Part shown: one piece after another, positions 1 to 8,535 of the stretch
Numbering within the stretch: position 1 is the stretch's first letter
Layout of the letters: each line of letters opens with the position of its first letter
Source of the DNA: Candidatus Cloacimonadota bacterium
GTDB taxonomy: Bacteria; Cloacimonadota; Cloacimonadia; Cloacimonadales; TCS61
Assembly (NCBI GenBank): GCA_018400535.1
Contig: JAGYMQ010000037.1
Coordinates: 1 to 49,949, forward strand
Direction: 5' to 3'
DNA: 49,949 nt
Program-made: the position numbers and the translations under genes
The notes under the pieces: generated by a model
Databases searched by the model: none
What the model was told of the DNA's origin: nothing
Seen by the model: only the letters and a program-made list of their open reading frames with translations

Positions 1-50
1 TCATCCTGAGCCCTTCGGCTTCGCTCAGGACAGGCTTAGTCGAAGGATGA
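1..50. repeat. Imperfect palindromic intergenic repeat (TCATCCT...AGGATGA)
   Basis: Ends TCATCCT (1-7) and AGGATGA (44-50) are inverted. An inner inverted pair TCCTGAGC (4-11) / GCTCAGGA (23-30) is also present. Resembles dispersed 'CCTTCGACTAAGCCTGTCCTGAGC' type repeats seen in many environmental bacteria. Confidence 0.6.
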
Positions 51-296
51 AAACAGAAAACAACCTAAAAAAGTATCATCTAACATACTTTTGTCACAGT
101 TTTTCACGAAATTGTTCGGAAAAGAAGCTTTTGTTTTTTCCCACATTTCGATCTTTATTATATCTCAGTTAATGTATTTGTTGAACAGTCTGTTATCATT
201 CATTGAGTTATCCGAGTTTGGAATGTTTTCAATTTTTTTAAAGTTTGACCACGCTACCAAGCAAAATCGGTGAAGATAATATTCCAGACAAATAAA

Positions 297-321
297 AAAG
301 CTCCCGATAGTTGGGAGCTTT
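297..321 (-). terminator. Rho-independent terminator downstream of trxA
   Basis: Minus strand AAAGCTCCC-AACTATC-GGGAGCTTT followed by a T-rich tail (TTTTTATTT). Confidence 0.8.
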
Positions 322-337
322 CAGGATAAGTTCTGAT

Positions 338-658
338 TCATAATAAAGGTTTCAGCCTGCTTTCGATCTTCGTTTTATCGACTAGACCGACGATTTGATT
401 TACTACTTCTCCATCTTTGAAAAAAAGTAAAGTAGGGATCGACATGATCTGATACCGAGCTGCGATCGCAGGATTTTCATCGATATTCAGTTTCAAAGCT
501 TTCACTTCACCTGAATAATCCTCTGCCACGCTTTCCACATTTGGCGTCAGCGCTTTGCAAGGACCACACCAGGGTGCCCAAAGATCGATGATAACTGGAA
601 TATCTGATTTCAGGACTTCTTGTTCAAAATCGTCTTGATTTACATCTGCCAAAGCCAT
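338..658 (-). CDS. trxA: Thioredoxin
   Basis: 106 aa with WAPWCGPCK active site and the cis-Pro region SIPTLLFFKDGE. Confidence 0.95.
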   Translation of the reverse strand: MALADVNQDDFEQEVLKSDIPVIIDLWAPWCGPCKALTPNVESVAEDYSGEVKALKLNIDENPAIAARYQIMSIPTLLFFKDGEVVNQIVGLVDKTKIESRLKPLL

Positions 659-666
659 AATCTTTC

Positions 667-936
667 CTATTTGACAAGGGCTAAAATATCTGAACGAGAA
701 ATGATCATCAGCTTTTCATCTTCGATATCAACTTCTGTTCCACCATATTTGGCATACAAAATCTTATCTCCGACTTTCACGTTTTCTTGCAGATCTTCAT
801 CATTACCGACTGCGATAACTTCTCCGAACTGAGGTTTTTCTTTCGCCGTATCAGGAATAATGATGCCACCTACATTTTTTTCTTCTAATTCCGTCGCTTT
901 GATAACGACTCGGTCATCTAAGGGTTTTAATTTCAT
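667..936 (-). CDS. groES: Co-chaperonin GroES
   Basis: MKLKPLDDRVVIKATELEEKNVGGIIIPDTAKEKPQFGEVIAVG; internal Met at 936 preferred, preceded by GGAGG. Confidence 0.96.
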   Translation of the reverse strand: MKLKPLDDRVVIKATELEEKNVGGIIIPDTAKEKPQFGEVIAVGNDEDLQENVKVGDKILYAKYGGTEVDIEDEKLMIISRSDILALVK

Positions 937-983
937 AATTTCCTCCATTAAATTTTTTCTAAAATATAATTAATTTTTTAAAA

Positions 984-1010
984 TTAGCAAAGACCTTTTT
1001 AGAGTGCCAG
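984..1010 (-). promoter_or_regulatory. CIRCE-like HrcA operator upstream of groES
   Basis: TTAGCAAAG-N9-GAGTGCCAG compared with consensus TTAGCACTC-N9-GAGTGCTAA: 13/18 arm matches and exact 9-nt spacing. Confidence 0.65.
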
Positions 1011-1023
1011 CTTTTTGCGTCAA
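996..1023 (-). promoter_or_regulatory. Putative sigma70-type promoter of groES-trxA
   Basis: Minus strand TTGACG (1018-1023), 16-nt spacer, TAAAAA (996-1001), overlapping the CIRCE-like element. Confidence 0.4.
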
Positions 1024-1042
1024 GTAAAAATTGCTGCTATTA

Positions 1043-2314
1043 TCAAGATGATGCAAGTCTGTTTCTGATTTCACTGATAATGCTGTCTAAAGGATATTCA
1101 TGCTGCACTCCGCTCGCCATATCTTTCAAAATAACTCTTTTCTTCACAAGTTCATCTTCTCCTAGGATCAAACAAAATTTCGCACCTGCTCTATTAGCAG
1201 CTTTCATCTGAGAACTGATCGATGTTCGGTCTGGATCGAATTCTACAGAAACATCATTTTGCCGTAATTCCTGCATAATTTTGATCCCAGTTTTCTGTGC
1301 TTTTGAACCGATATTCACAAAATATAGATCAGGAATATCTTCTGTTGCGAAACCGATCTTTTCAGTTTTCATCGCCAAAAGCAATCTTTCAAATCCGCCA
1401 GCAAAGCCGATTCCTGACTGATCTTTTCCACCCAATTTTTTTATCAAACCATCATAACGTCCACCACCGATAAGCGTGTTTTGCGCTCCCAGATTATTAT
1501 CAACGAATTCAAAAGCAGTTTGCGTGTAATAATCCAAACCGCGCACGATCCTGTGATTGATCTTGAACGAAATTTCCATTTCCTCGAGATGAGCTTGTAA
1601 TGCTTGGAAATTAGCAGCACAATCGTTATCCAGATAATCAAGCATCGAAGGTGCATCCACCGCGATCTTTTGACAAGATTTGACTTTGCAATCCAGAATC
1701 CGTTTTGGATTTTTATCCAGTCTTTTCTGGCAATCAGCGCAGAGTTCACCACGATAGGAAGAAAAATATTCTTGCAAAGCTTTGTCATAATCTTTCGCAC
1801 AATTTTCACAACCGATGCTATTGATCTGCAATTGATAATTTTCCAAACCCAATTTCTTTAAAAAATGATCGGCAAGAGCGATGACTTCGGCATCAATGTA
1901 TGGAGAAACGCTGCCAATATTTTCGATCCCATATTGATAGAACTGACGGTGTCTTCCCTTTTGCGGTCGATCATAGCGAAACATTGGACCGAGATAAAAA
2001 AGTTTGGAAGTATTATTTTTTACATGCAAACCATTTTCGATATAAGCACGAACAACAGAAGCAGTTCCTTCCGGGCGCAAAGCAAAGATCCTTCCTTTTT
2101 TATCTTGAAATTTATACATCTCTTTTTCCACGATATCTGAAGTATCGCCGACAGTTCGCTCGAAAATATTGCTATCTTCAAAGATCGGGGTTTCTATCTC
2201 ACGATAATTAAAGAGTCTGGCAGTCTGACGAAATAGCGCTCGAACATATTGCCACTTATAGCTTTCTCCTGGTAAAATGTCGTAAGTGCCACGTGGTGCT
2301 TTATATTTCGGCAT
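1043..2314 (-). CDS. hisS: Histidyl-tRNA synthetase
   Basis: MPKYKAPRGTYDILPGES..., FALRPEGTASVVRAY, GGGRYDGLIKKLGG. The start is placed at 2314 because the longer ORF runs into the SRP RNA. Confidence 0.95.
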   Translation of the reverse strand: MPKYKAPRGTYDILPGESYKWQYVRALFRQTARLFNYREIETPIFEDSNIFERTVGDTSDIVEKEMYKFQDKKGRIFALRPEGTASVVRAYIENGLHVKNNTSKLFYLGPMFRYDRPQKGRHRQFYQYGIENIGSVSPYIDAEVIALADHFLKKLGLENYQLQINSIGCENCAKDYDKALQEYFSSYRGELCADCQKRLDKNPKRILDCKVKSCQKIAVDAPSMLDYLDNDCAANFQALQAHLEEMEISFKINHRIVRGLDYYTQTAFEFVDNNLGAQNTLIGGGRYDGLIKKLGGKDQSGIGFAGGFERLLLAMKTEKIGFATEDIPDLYFVNIGSKAQKTGIKIMQELRQNDVSVEFDPDRTSISSQMKAANRAGAKFCLILGEDELVKKRVILKDMASGVQHEYPLDSIISEIRNRLASS

Positions 2315-2349
2315 TTTTCCTCCAAGATCACTGCTGATCCAGTTATTTT

Positions 2350-2625
2350 GATAAAGTGTGCACCTGCACTCGATACCTATTTTAGAGCAGGAAAAGAGAG
2401 CCAGCTCAGAGCAAGTGGACCGACGGCACATTGCGAAAACCACTTAGTGCTGCTTCCTTCCGGATCTGACACGATTCATAGCTCACAATTGCGTCGGGCT
2501 TGCTCCTCGACACCACTTTTCTTTCCGACAATAAAAATCAGTATTCTCGTGCAGGAATTCAGCCCCGCTATAGCGGTTTGCGGGTTACAGGGCACCGCTA
2601 ACTCCCCGCCTAGCACACAAGCTGT
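2350..2625 (-). ncRNA. ffs: Signal recognition particle RNA, large bacterial type with Alu domain
   Basis: Minus strand contains the core GTCAGATCCGGAAGGAAGCAGCACT, a 5' Alu-like part (GTGTGCTAGGCGGGGAGTTAGCGGTGCCCTGTAACCCGCAAACCGCTATAGCGGGGCTGAATTCCTGC), and closing 5' GTGTGC / 3' GCACAC complementarity. Ends approximate. Confidence 0.92.
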
Positions 2626-2653
2626 AAAATTTTTTTCAAGGGTTTGATGTCAA
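2625..2653 (-). promoter_or_regulatory. Putative SRP RNA promoter
   Basis: Minus strand consensus TTGACA (2648-2653), then after about 18 nt TTTTAC, just upstream of the predicted RNA 5' end. Confidence 0.5.
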
Positions 2654-2748
2654 GTTTTGTGTATGATGTGATCAATTTGAAACGATATTTTGTAAATATT
2701 TTTCTTTGAATTCAACAAAAAACAATTAATTATAATAGATTTTTATTA

Positions 2749-2940
2749 TCAAAACATGTAATATATTTTTTCAAACCATTGCGAAGTTCTGCGGTCATCC
2801 ACAAGGTTTCGCTTTTCCAGATCACGCAAAACTAATGTTGGATTTTGGTGACTGAAACAAGAAAGTAATGTTTTCGTTCTTTCCTCACCGAATTGGCTGA
2901 TCAAAATTGTTTCTTGCTCCGCTGCTGATATGAAATAAAT
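2749..2940 (-). pseudogene. 63-codon open frame without ATG start, possible C-terminal gene remnant abutting tRNA-Ser
   Basis: Reads IYFISAAEQETILISQFGEERTKTLLSCFSHQNPTLVLRDLEKRNLVDDRRTSQWFEKIYYMF* on the minus strand and begins exactly at the tRNA CCA end. Confidence 0.35.
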
Positions 2941-3029
2941 GGCGGAGAGTCAGGGATTCGAACCCCGGGTCCAGAAACCTGGACAACGGTTTTCGAGACC
3001 GCCCCGTTCGACCGCTCCGGCAACTCTCC
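2940..3029 (-). tRNA. tRNA-Ser(CGA)
   Basis: Acceptor GGAGAGT/ACTCTCC, discriminator G, encoded CCA, anticodon loop CTCGAAA, long variable arm (TTGTCCAGGTTTCTGGACCC), T loop GGTTCGAATCC. Confidence 0.95.
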
Positions 3030-3087
3030 GCATCTTGTTCAAATATTTTTTTTACAATTATTATATCAACCAGAAATTTTCAGAATT

Positions 3088-5082
3088 TTATAATAATCCC
3101 CATCTTTTTCTCAAATACAATTCCAGGCAAAAAGCCGAAATGAATAATGCTATAAAATACCATTTTTTGTAGATAGGTATCTCATTTTTTATCTCTATAC
3201 TCTTGCTGGAAGCTTGATCTAAAGAATGATCAGCTAATTTTTTTTCAGTTAGAACATCGCCTTTTGTTTGACTGGAAATGTAGGAAAGCAAAGGAATATT
3301 AAAACCTATATCAAAATTTTCTGGATTGTCTTTATTAACAATGAATTCACCTTTTGTGCGCAATTGCAATTTGCTGCTTTCTATTTCGTAGTGATAATCT
3401 CCTGCAGACAAGGAATTGATCTTTAGAAAATATTCATCATCTGCTGCCAGCAAAAATTTTTCCAAAACAATATCATCCTTTTCGTCGAAGAGAGTTAATT
3501 TTGCATTCAATTCACGGATAGGTGCGAGCTTTTCATCAAAAGCCTGCAAGATCACTTTCACTGTTTCACCTGCGTAATAGGCATTTTTATCTGGATATGA
3601 AACGAAACGTTCGCTGGCTTTCTGTCCTAACCATTGCAAGATATCACTGATAAACTTTGAGAATTTTCCCTCTTCAGACCAGAGCTGCCACTTCCATAGA
3701 TTCAGAAATGTGAACTGGAGTAGATTCCCCTTTACGTTCAAAAGGATCGCTGGCGAGTTTTCTTGATTATTCATCCGCGCCAGAATTTTTGCCTGCAATT
3801 TAGCTTCTGTATAGAAATATTCAACAGGTGGAATATCTTCGATAGTTAAATTATCCATAACCGAAAAAGAATGATAGCGTTGGCTTTCTTCAGTCAGTCT
3901 GAAAGTAGATTTGAAGGTTTTTGTAATTTCCAGATCGTTTGCGGGTAAATAATTGGCCAAAGCTGTTATTACCTTTCCACAAGAGAGCAAACCACCGCCT
4001 TGATCCAAGTAGTTTGCTATCAATTCTCTATCTGCCTTTTGCAAAGAAAAATTTCCAGTATTGATAATGACAATAACTGCTACTTCTTGCAACATATCAG
4101 CAAGATCGACGATTTTCCCATTACGGGTGAATCTATCTCTTTTCAAGAGGAATTCGTGGTGCCAGCGTGGATTTTTTTGGATCACATCGATAATAAATTT
4201 CACGTCCCAATTCAGAGTTTCCGAAAGAAGCAAAATATTGGTTTTCTGTTCTTTGATCTGGATCGCACCATTAATTTCGTTATTATCAAGATTTGTTTCC
4301 TGCAATAAATCAGTTTTAAGAAGAATAGTAAATTTTTTCAAACCCGCACTTATGAAACGTTGTTCAAGTTCGATCGTTTGGATTGGTTCTTTAGAGAAAT
4401 CCAATTTTTTAGTTTGTAATACATTATTATTTTGCGATAAGATCAGTTCAGCTTCTTTCTGGAAGTTTTGCGCTTTCACAGTAATATGGAGCGGAGTTGC
4501 TTCGTTTTTATATCCAACCTTATTATATTTAACCTCATCGAGCGCTAGATCACTCTCTTGAATTTCAGAGCCTGGATCGAAAGAATGGATCGGAATGTCA
4601 AGATTATTGATCGCTTGCAATTCATCATCTTTGAACCAGCCGTCTGATAAAAGGTAGATCGCTTCCACATCCTGAAATTGTGAATCTGTAGCTAATTCTT
4701 CGAGAGTTCTGGTGAGCTCTGTGGAATTTTTTCCTCCATCCAGTCCTTGAGCAAATTCATAAGTTTTAATCTGATAATTTTTGTCTTTTGCTTTTTTTTC
4801 AATCGCCTTTCGAAAGCTTTCCAATTTTGTGGTTTTGGATTCGTTATCTTCCATCAATTCCATACTTTGCGAGACATCATCCAAAAGAATTATACGCGCA
4901 TTTTTTATTTTACTACTGATAAATTTCAAGATCGGATTGAAAAGCAGAAAGATCAAGATTATCAGCACAATCGCCCGTAGTGAAATGAGCAGATATTTGC
5001 GCCAGCCTTCTATTTCTGGAACTGTGTGCCGATAAAAATAGATGACGATCAATATTGCTATTATTATTGGAATTATAATCAT
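3088..5082 (-). CDS. Membrane protein with VWA-like/BatA-like region
   Basis: N-terminal TM helices, then IILLDDVSQSMEL (MIDAS-like) and a C-terminal TM helix. Met at 5082 chosen to avoid overlap with the upstream gene. Confidence 0.65.
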   Translation of the reverse strand: MIIIPIIIAILIVIYFYRHTVPEIEGWRKYLLISLRAIVLIILIFLLFNPILKFISSKIKNARIILLDDVSQSMELMEDNESKTTKLESFRKAIEKKAKDKNYQIKTYEFAQGLDGGKNSTELTRTLEELATDSQFQDVEAIYLLSDGWFKDDELQAINNLDIPIHSFDPGSEIQESDLALDEVKYNKVGYKNEATPLHITVKAQNFQKEAELILSQNNNVLQTKKLDFSKEPIQTIELEQRFISAGLKKFTILLKTDLLQETNLDNNEINGAIQIKEQKTNILLLSETLNWDVKFIIDVIQKNPRWHHEFLLKRDRFTRNGKIVDLADMLQEVAVIVIINTGNFSLQKADRELIANYLDQGGGLLSCGKVITALANYLPANDLEITKTFKSTFRLTEESQRYHSFSVMDNLTIEDIPPVEYFYTEAKLQAKILARMNNQENSPAILLNVKGNLLQFTFLNLWKWQLWSEEGKFSKFISDILQWLGQKASERFVSYPDKNAYYAGETVKVILQAFDEKLAPIRELNAKLTLFDEKDDIVLEKFLLAADDEYFLKINSLSAGDYHYEIESSKLQLRTKGEFIVNKDNPENFDIGFNIPLLSYISSQTKGDVLTEKKLADHSLDQASSKSIEIKNEIPIYKKWYFIALFISAFCLELYLRKRWGLL

Positions 5083-5083
5083 A

Positions 5084-6064
5084 TTACCAGAATTTCTCAG
5101 CTGCTTTTTCTGTGAATAAAAAATTATGTCTTTCCAATTTATGATCAACCAAAATGGGAAGTTTTGTCCTGCCTAATTTTGTCTTTAAGTTACTAAGCAT
5201 TCTTTTTTTGAATCCCAAAAAAAGGGAAATATCCCGAGCAGAGATCTGCAAAGTTTTATCTTGAAAATTTTCCACAATTTTCTGCTGCAAAATTCTGCTG
5301 TGCACAAGTTCACCAAAAGCTTGATGATAGGGACCAGCTACGATATTTTTGGGATCGATATCGGAATGTAAACCCAATTTTGCAATATCAATATCTGGAA
5401 TAGAACGCAATAATCTGGCTGTAACTAAAACCGCTCTTTCTAAGGACAAGGGAGAATAAACTGATATCTGATAGAGCTTTTCTAACAATGTATTTTTCAA
5501 AACGATCGTTGGATAGATCCTGACAAAAGCAAGAGAAATATCTTTTGTAGTTTTGATGGTCTCTGTCCAAGAAGCTGTTGAAAATCCAGGTAAGCCCGGC
5601 ATCAATTGAATTCCCAATTCAAAATTTCTAGATTTAATCAAATTGCAGCTTTCTATAGCTTGGTCTCGATCATAACCACGTCGGCTCTTTTTCAGGACAA
5701 GGTCAGAAAAGCTCTGCACGCCAAGTTCGATTGTTCGAATGTGATGAGCTTCACAGAAATCCAAAATATCGTTATCGATAAAATCAGGACGCGTTGAGAT
5801 CCTTATTCCTTGCAGCTCTTGATGATATGGTGCACTCAACTTCAATAATTTTTTTTGTAATGACATTTCCAGATTGGTGAAAGTTCCACCAAAAAAGGCA
5901 ATTTGTTTGGGAATATTTTTGTTCTGATGACAAAATTTTTGGATCATTATTTTCATTTTTGCAAAATCGATCTTGTTTTCGGCATGTGTAATTGCCTGTT
6001 GATCACAGAAAACACATTGGAAAGGACAGCCCAGATTGGGAATGAAAAGTGGCAGGATCTTCAT
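5084..6064 (-). CDS. Radical SAM protein (Elp3-like)
   Basis: CPFQCVFCDQ (Cx3Cx2C), FFGGTFTNLE, ELGVQSFSDLVLKKSRRGY. Confidence 0.85.
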   Translation of the reverse strand: MKILPLFIPNLGCPFQCVFCDQQAITHAENKIDFAKMKIMIQKFCHQNKNIPKQIAFFGGTFTNLEMSLQKKLLKLSAPYHQELQGIRISTRPDFIDNDILDFCEAHHIRTIELGVQSFSDLVLKKSRRGYDRDQAIESCNLIKSRNFELGIQLMPGLPGFSTASWTETIKTTKDISLAFVRIYPTIVLKNTLLEKLYQISVYSPLSLERAVLVTARLLRSIPDIDIAKLGLHSDIDPKNIVAGPYHQAFGELVHSRILQQKIVENFQDKTLQISARDISLFLGFKKRMLSNLKTKLGRTKLPILVDHKLERHNFLFTEKAAEKFW

Positions 6065-6804
6065 TTAAGATTCAATTTTTCGCAAGCTCTTTTGGCTGCA
6101 TTTTGATGAGCTTCTTTTTTTGTTGCTCCTTTGCCTGTGCCAAAAGATCTATTTTCCCAAAAAACTTCAGCAGTAAATTCTTTCTTGTGTTCAGGTCCTT
6201 TCTCTGCAGTGATCTCATATTTTGGAACTTCTTTGCCTTTTGATTGAAAATATTCTTGTAAAATACTTTTATAATTTTTCAGATTTTTATCTGAAATGAA
6301 ATTTCTTGCTTCTGCCAAAATAAATTTTTCGATAAATCTCTTCGTCGGTTGAAAACCGCCATCAAGAAATATCGCACAGATCAAAGATTCCATAGCATTA
6401 CCGAGAACCGAACTTACAGAAATGGATCGATTTGTCGAAGCATCCAGATTTAATAGAAGAAATTTCTGCAGATCAATTTCCTTTGCCTTCAAATTCAGAT
6501 ATTTGCGCGAAACGATCTTTGCTTTTAATTTGGATAATTCACCTTCAGAATAATCAGGATATTTGTGAAAAATATGTTCCGAAACCAACAGCCCGAGAAC
6601 TGCATCTCCCAGAAATTCCATCCGTTCAAAAGAAAGGTCTTCGTGTTGCATTTTATCATGGGAGGTGTGGGTCAAGGCAACCGTTGCGATCATTTTATTG
6701 CGGAAAGTATAATTGATGATCTTTTCCAGATTAACCAGATTGGGATGAGTAACCTGATTTTTATCGGTCAGGAAAGATTTCATTTTGTGAAAAAAATTTG
6801 TCAT
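6061..6804 (-). CDS. rnc: Ribonuclease III
   Basis: ERMEFLGDAVLGLLVSEHIF signature and C-terminal dsRBD (KSILQEYFQSKGKEVPKYEI...GATKKEAHQNAAKRAC). Confidence 0.95.
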   Translation of the reverse strand: MTNFFHKMKSFLTDKNQVTHPNLVNLEKIINYTFRNKMIATVALTHTSHDKMQHEDLSFERMEFLGDAVLGLLVSEHIFHKYPDYSEGELSKLKAKIVSRKYLNLKAKEIDLQKFLLLNLDASTNRSISVSSVLGNAMESLICAIFLDGGFQPTKRFIEKFILAEARNFISDKNLKNYKSILQEYFQSKGKEVPKYEITAEKGPEHKKEFTAEVFWENRSFGTGKGATKKEAHQNAAKRACEKLNLK

Positions 6805-6814
6805 GATATAGTAA

Positions 6815-6834
6815 GGCGAGTATATGAACTCGCC
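6815..6834 (-). other. Stem-loop in fabF-rnc intergenic region
   Basis: GGCGAG (6815-6820) / CTCGCC (6829-6834), immediately upstream of the rnc start. Confidence 0.5.
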
Positions 6835-6840
6835 CAAAAT

Positions 6841-8079
6841 CTATTTATGTTTTTTCAGAAGGATTGCACCGTTATGTCCACCGAATCCGAGTGAATTACT
6901 AAGCACATATTCCACGTCAAGTTCGATAGCCTGATTGGGAATATAATCCAGATCACAGTCGGGATCGGGAACTTCATAATTTATTGTAGGATGCAAAATT
7001 CCGGTTTCCAAGGTTTTACAACAAGCGATTGTTTCGATGGCTGCTGCTGCGCCCAAAGTGTGTCCCACCATCGATTTTGTGGAATTTATTTTTATTTCTT
7101 TGGCGTGTTCACCAAAAATTGTTTTGATCGATGTTGTTTCATTTTTATCGTTCAAAGGTGTGGAAGTTCCATGGGCATTTATATACATAATTTCTTTTGG
7201 TTCCACTTTTGCATCATGCAATGCCATTTTCATAGCACGTGCGCTACCCTCTCCATTTTCAGCTGGCGCTGTGATATGATAGGCGTCGCAGCTAGCTCCA
7301 TAACCAACGATTTCAGCAAAGATATGAGCACCTCTTTTGATAGCGTGTTCTCTCTCTTCCAAAACAACAACGCCAGCACCTTCGCCGATAATAAATCCAT
7401 CTCTTTCCTTGTCGAATGGACGGCAAGCTTTGTGCGGTTCGTCGTTTCTTGTCGATAGAGCTTTCATTGATGAGAATCCGGCAACAGAGAGAGGTGTGAT
7501 GGAAGCTTCGGTACCGCCAGCTAAGATCAGATCCGCATCGCCATATTGGATTGAGCGAAAGGCAGTTCCGATCGAGTGCATTGAGCTGGCGCAAGCGGAG
7601 GTGATATTAAAATTGATCCCGCGTAGATCAAATTTGATCGCAACTTCGGCAGCAGCAATATTTGAGATCATTTTTGGAATGAAAAAGGGACTGATTCGTT
7701 TTGGCCCTTTACGCACAAATTTTGACGCTTCATTTTCAAAAGTTTCCATTCCGCCGATCCCTGAAGCGATCAAAACACCCGCCAGATCATGATCAAAAGG
7801 ATGATCTAACAAACCTGAGTTTTTCATTGCCTGTTCTGCAGCGATCAAAGCAAATTGTGTATATTTATCCTTCTTCTTGATCTCTTTGCGCTCAAAATAT
7901 TTTTTTGGATCATAATTTTTTACTTCAGCAGCAATCTGGCTGGCATATTCATATGTAACATCAAATACGGAGATCCGTTCAATCCCATTTTTCCCTGCGA
8001 TCAAATTTTCCCAGGTCGTCTGCACATCATTTCCGATAGCATTCAAAGTTCCCAAACCCGTGATAACAACTCTTCTCAT
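6841..8079 (-). CDS. fabF: Beta-ketoacyl-ACP synthase II
   Basis: MRRVVITGLGTLNAIGN, NITSACASSMHSIG active Cys, NAHGTSTPLND, GHTLGAAAAIE. Confidence 0.96.
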   Translation of the reverse strand: MRRVVITGLGTLNAIGNDVQTTWENLIAGKNGIERISVFDVTYEYASQIAAEVKNYDPKKYFERKEIKKKDKYTQFALIAAEQAMKNSGLLDHPFDHDLAGVLIASGIGGMETFENEASKFVRKGPKRISPFFIPKMISNIAAAEVAIKFDLRGINFNITSACASSMHSIGTAFRSIQYGDADLILAGGTEASITPLSVAGFSSMKALSTRNDEPHKACRPFDKERDGFIIGEGAGVVVLEEREHAIKRGAHIFAEIVGYGASCDAYHITAPAENGEGSARAMKMALHDAKVEPKEIMYINAHGTSTPLNDKNETTSIKTIFGEHAKEIKINSTKSMVGHTLGAAAAIETIACCKTLETGILHPTINYEVPDPDCDLDYIPNQAIELDVEYVLSNSLGFGGHNGAILLKKHK

Positions 8080-8105
8080 AATCTCCTCACGAAAGATAAA
8101 ATTAT

Positions 8106-8128
8106 GGTGGGGACGTGAATACCCCACC
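8106..8128 (-). other. Stem-loop between acpP and fabF, possible attenuator or processing hairpin
   Basis: GGTGGGG (8106-8112) / CCCCACC (8122-8128); minus-strand tail ATAATTTTAT. Confidence 0.5.
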
Positions 8129-8141
8129 TTGTGAAATTATA

Positions 8142-8375
8142 TTAATCCAATTTTGTTTTCAAATAGTCGATAGCTTTACCGACTGTCACCAATTTTTCAG
8201 CATCTTCATCAGGAATATCGATATCAAATTCTTCTTCGAATTTCATGATCAATTCTACCGTATCGAGAGAATCAGCTCCCAGATCTTCGATAAAATTTGC
8301 TTCCAGTGTGACTTCACTTTCCTCTACGCCGAGTTCTTCAACGATAATTTCCTTTACTTTGTCTTCAACGTTCAT
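8142..8375 (-). CDS. acpP: Acyl carrier protein
   Basis: 77 aa with the [14 protein letters not shown] phosphopantetheine site. Confidence 0.97.
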   Translation of the reverse strand: MNVEDKVKEIIVEELGVEESEVTLEANFIEDLGADSLDTVELIMKFEEEFDIDIPDEDAEKLVTVGKAIDYLKTKLD

Positions 8376-8387
8376 ATTTCCTCCTTT

Positions 8388-8528
8388 TTATTCTTTGAAT
8401 AATTTCTGTATCATTAGTTTATTTTCTATTATACTGTCTATTCTGCGGGAAAGACCAACAGACAAAATGGTTGTTTTCACTTCGTCATCAGTCAGCAGAT
8501 CGACAATATTTAAATCTACAGAATTCAT
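8388..8528 (-). CDS. Small hypothetical protein (46 aa) within the fab operon
   Basis: MNSVDLNIVDLLTDDEVKTTILSVGLSRRIDSIIENKLMIQKLFKE*, about 7 nt after the fabG stop and upstream of acpP; below the ORF track cutoff. Confidence 0.5.
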   Translation of the reverse strand: MNSVDLNIVDLLTDDEVKTTILSVGLSRRIDSIIENKLMIQKLFKE

Positions 8529-8535
8529 TTTTTCT

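Noticed and set aside
91-273. 60-aa plus-strand ORF near the left edge
   Set aside because: Non-ATG (TTG) start, no recognisable family or ribosome-binding site; likely intergenic.
2315-2443. N-terminal extension of the hisS ORF
   Set aside because: It overlaps the SRP RNA, and HisRS proteins normally begin near MPKYKAPRGTYD.
2348-2647. 99-aa plus-strand ORF
   Set aside because: It is the antisense of the SRP RNA; the conserved RNA core explains the region.
2939-3172. 77-aa plus-strand ORF MAESQGFEPRVQKPGQRFSRPP...
   Set aside because: Classic spurious translation across a tRNA-Ser gene on the opposite strand.
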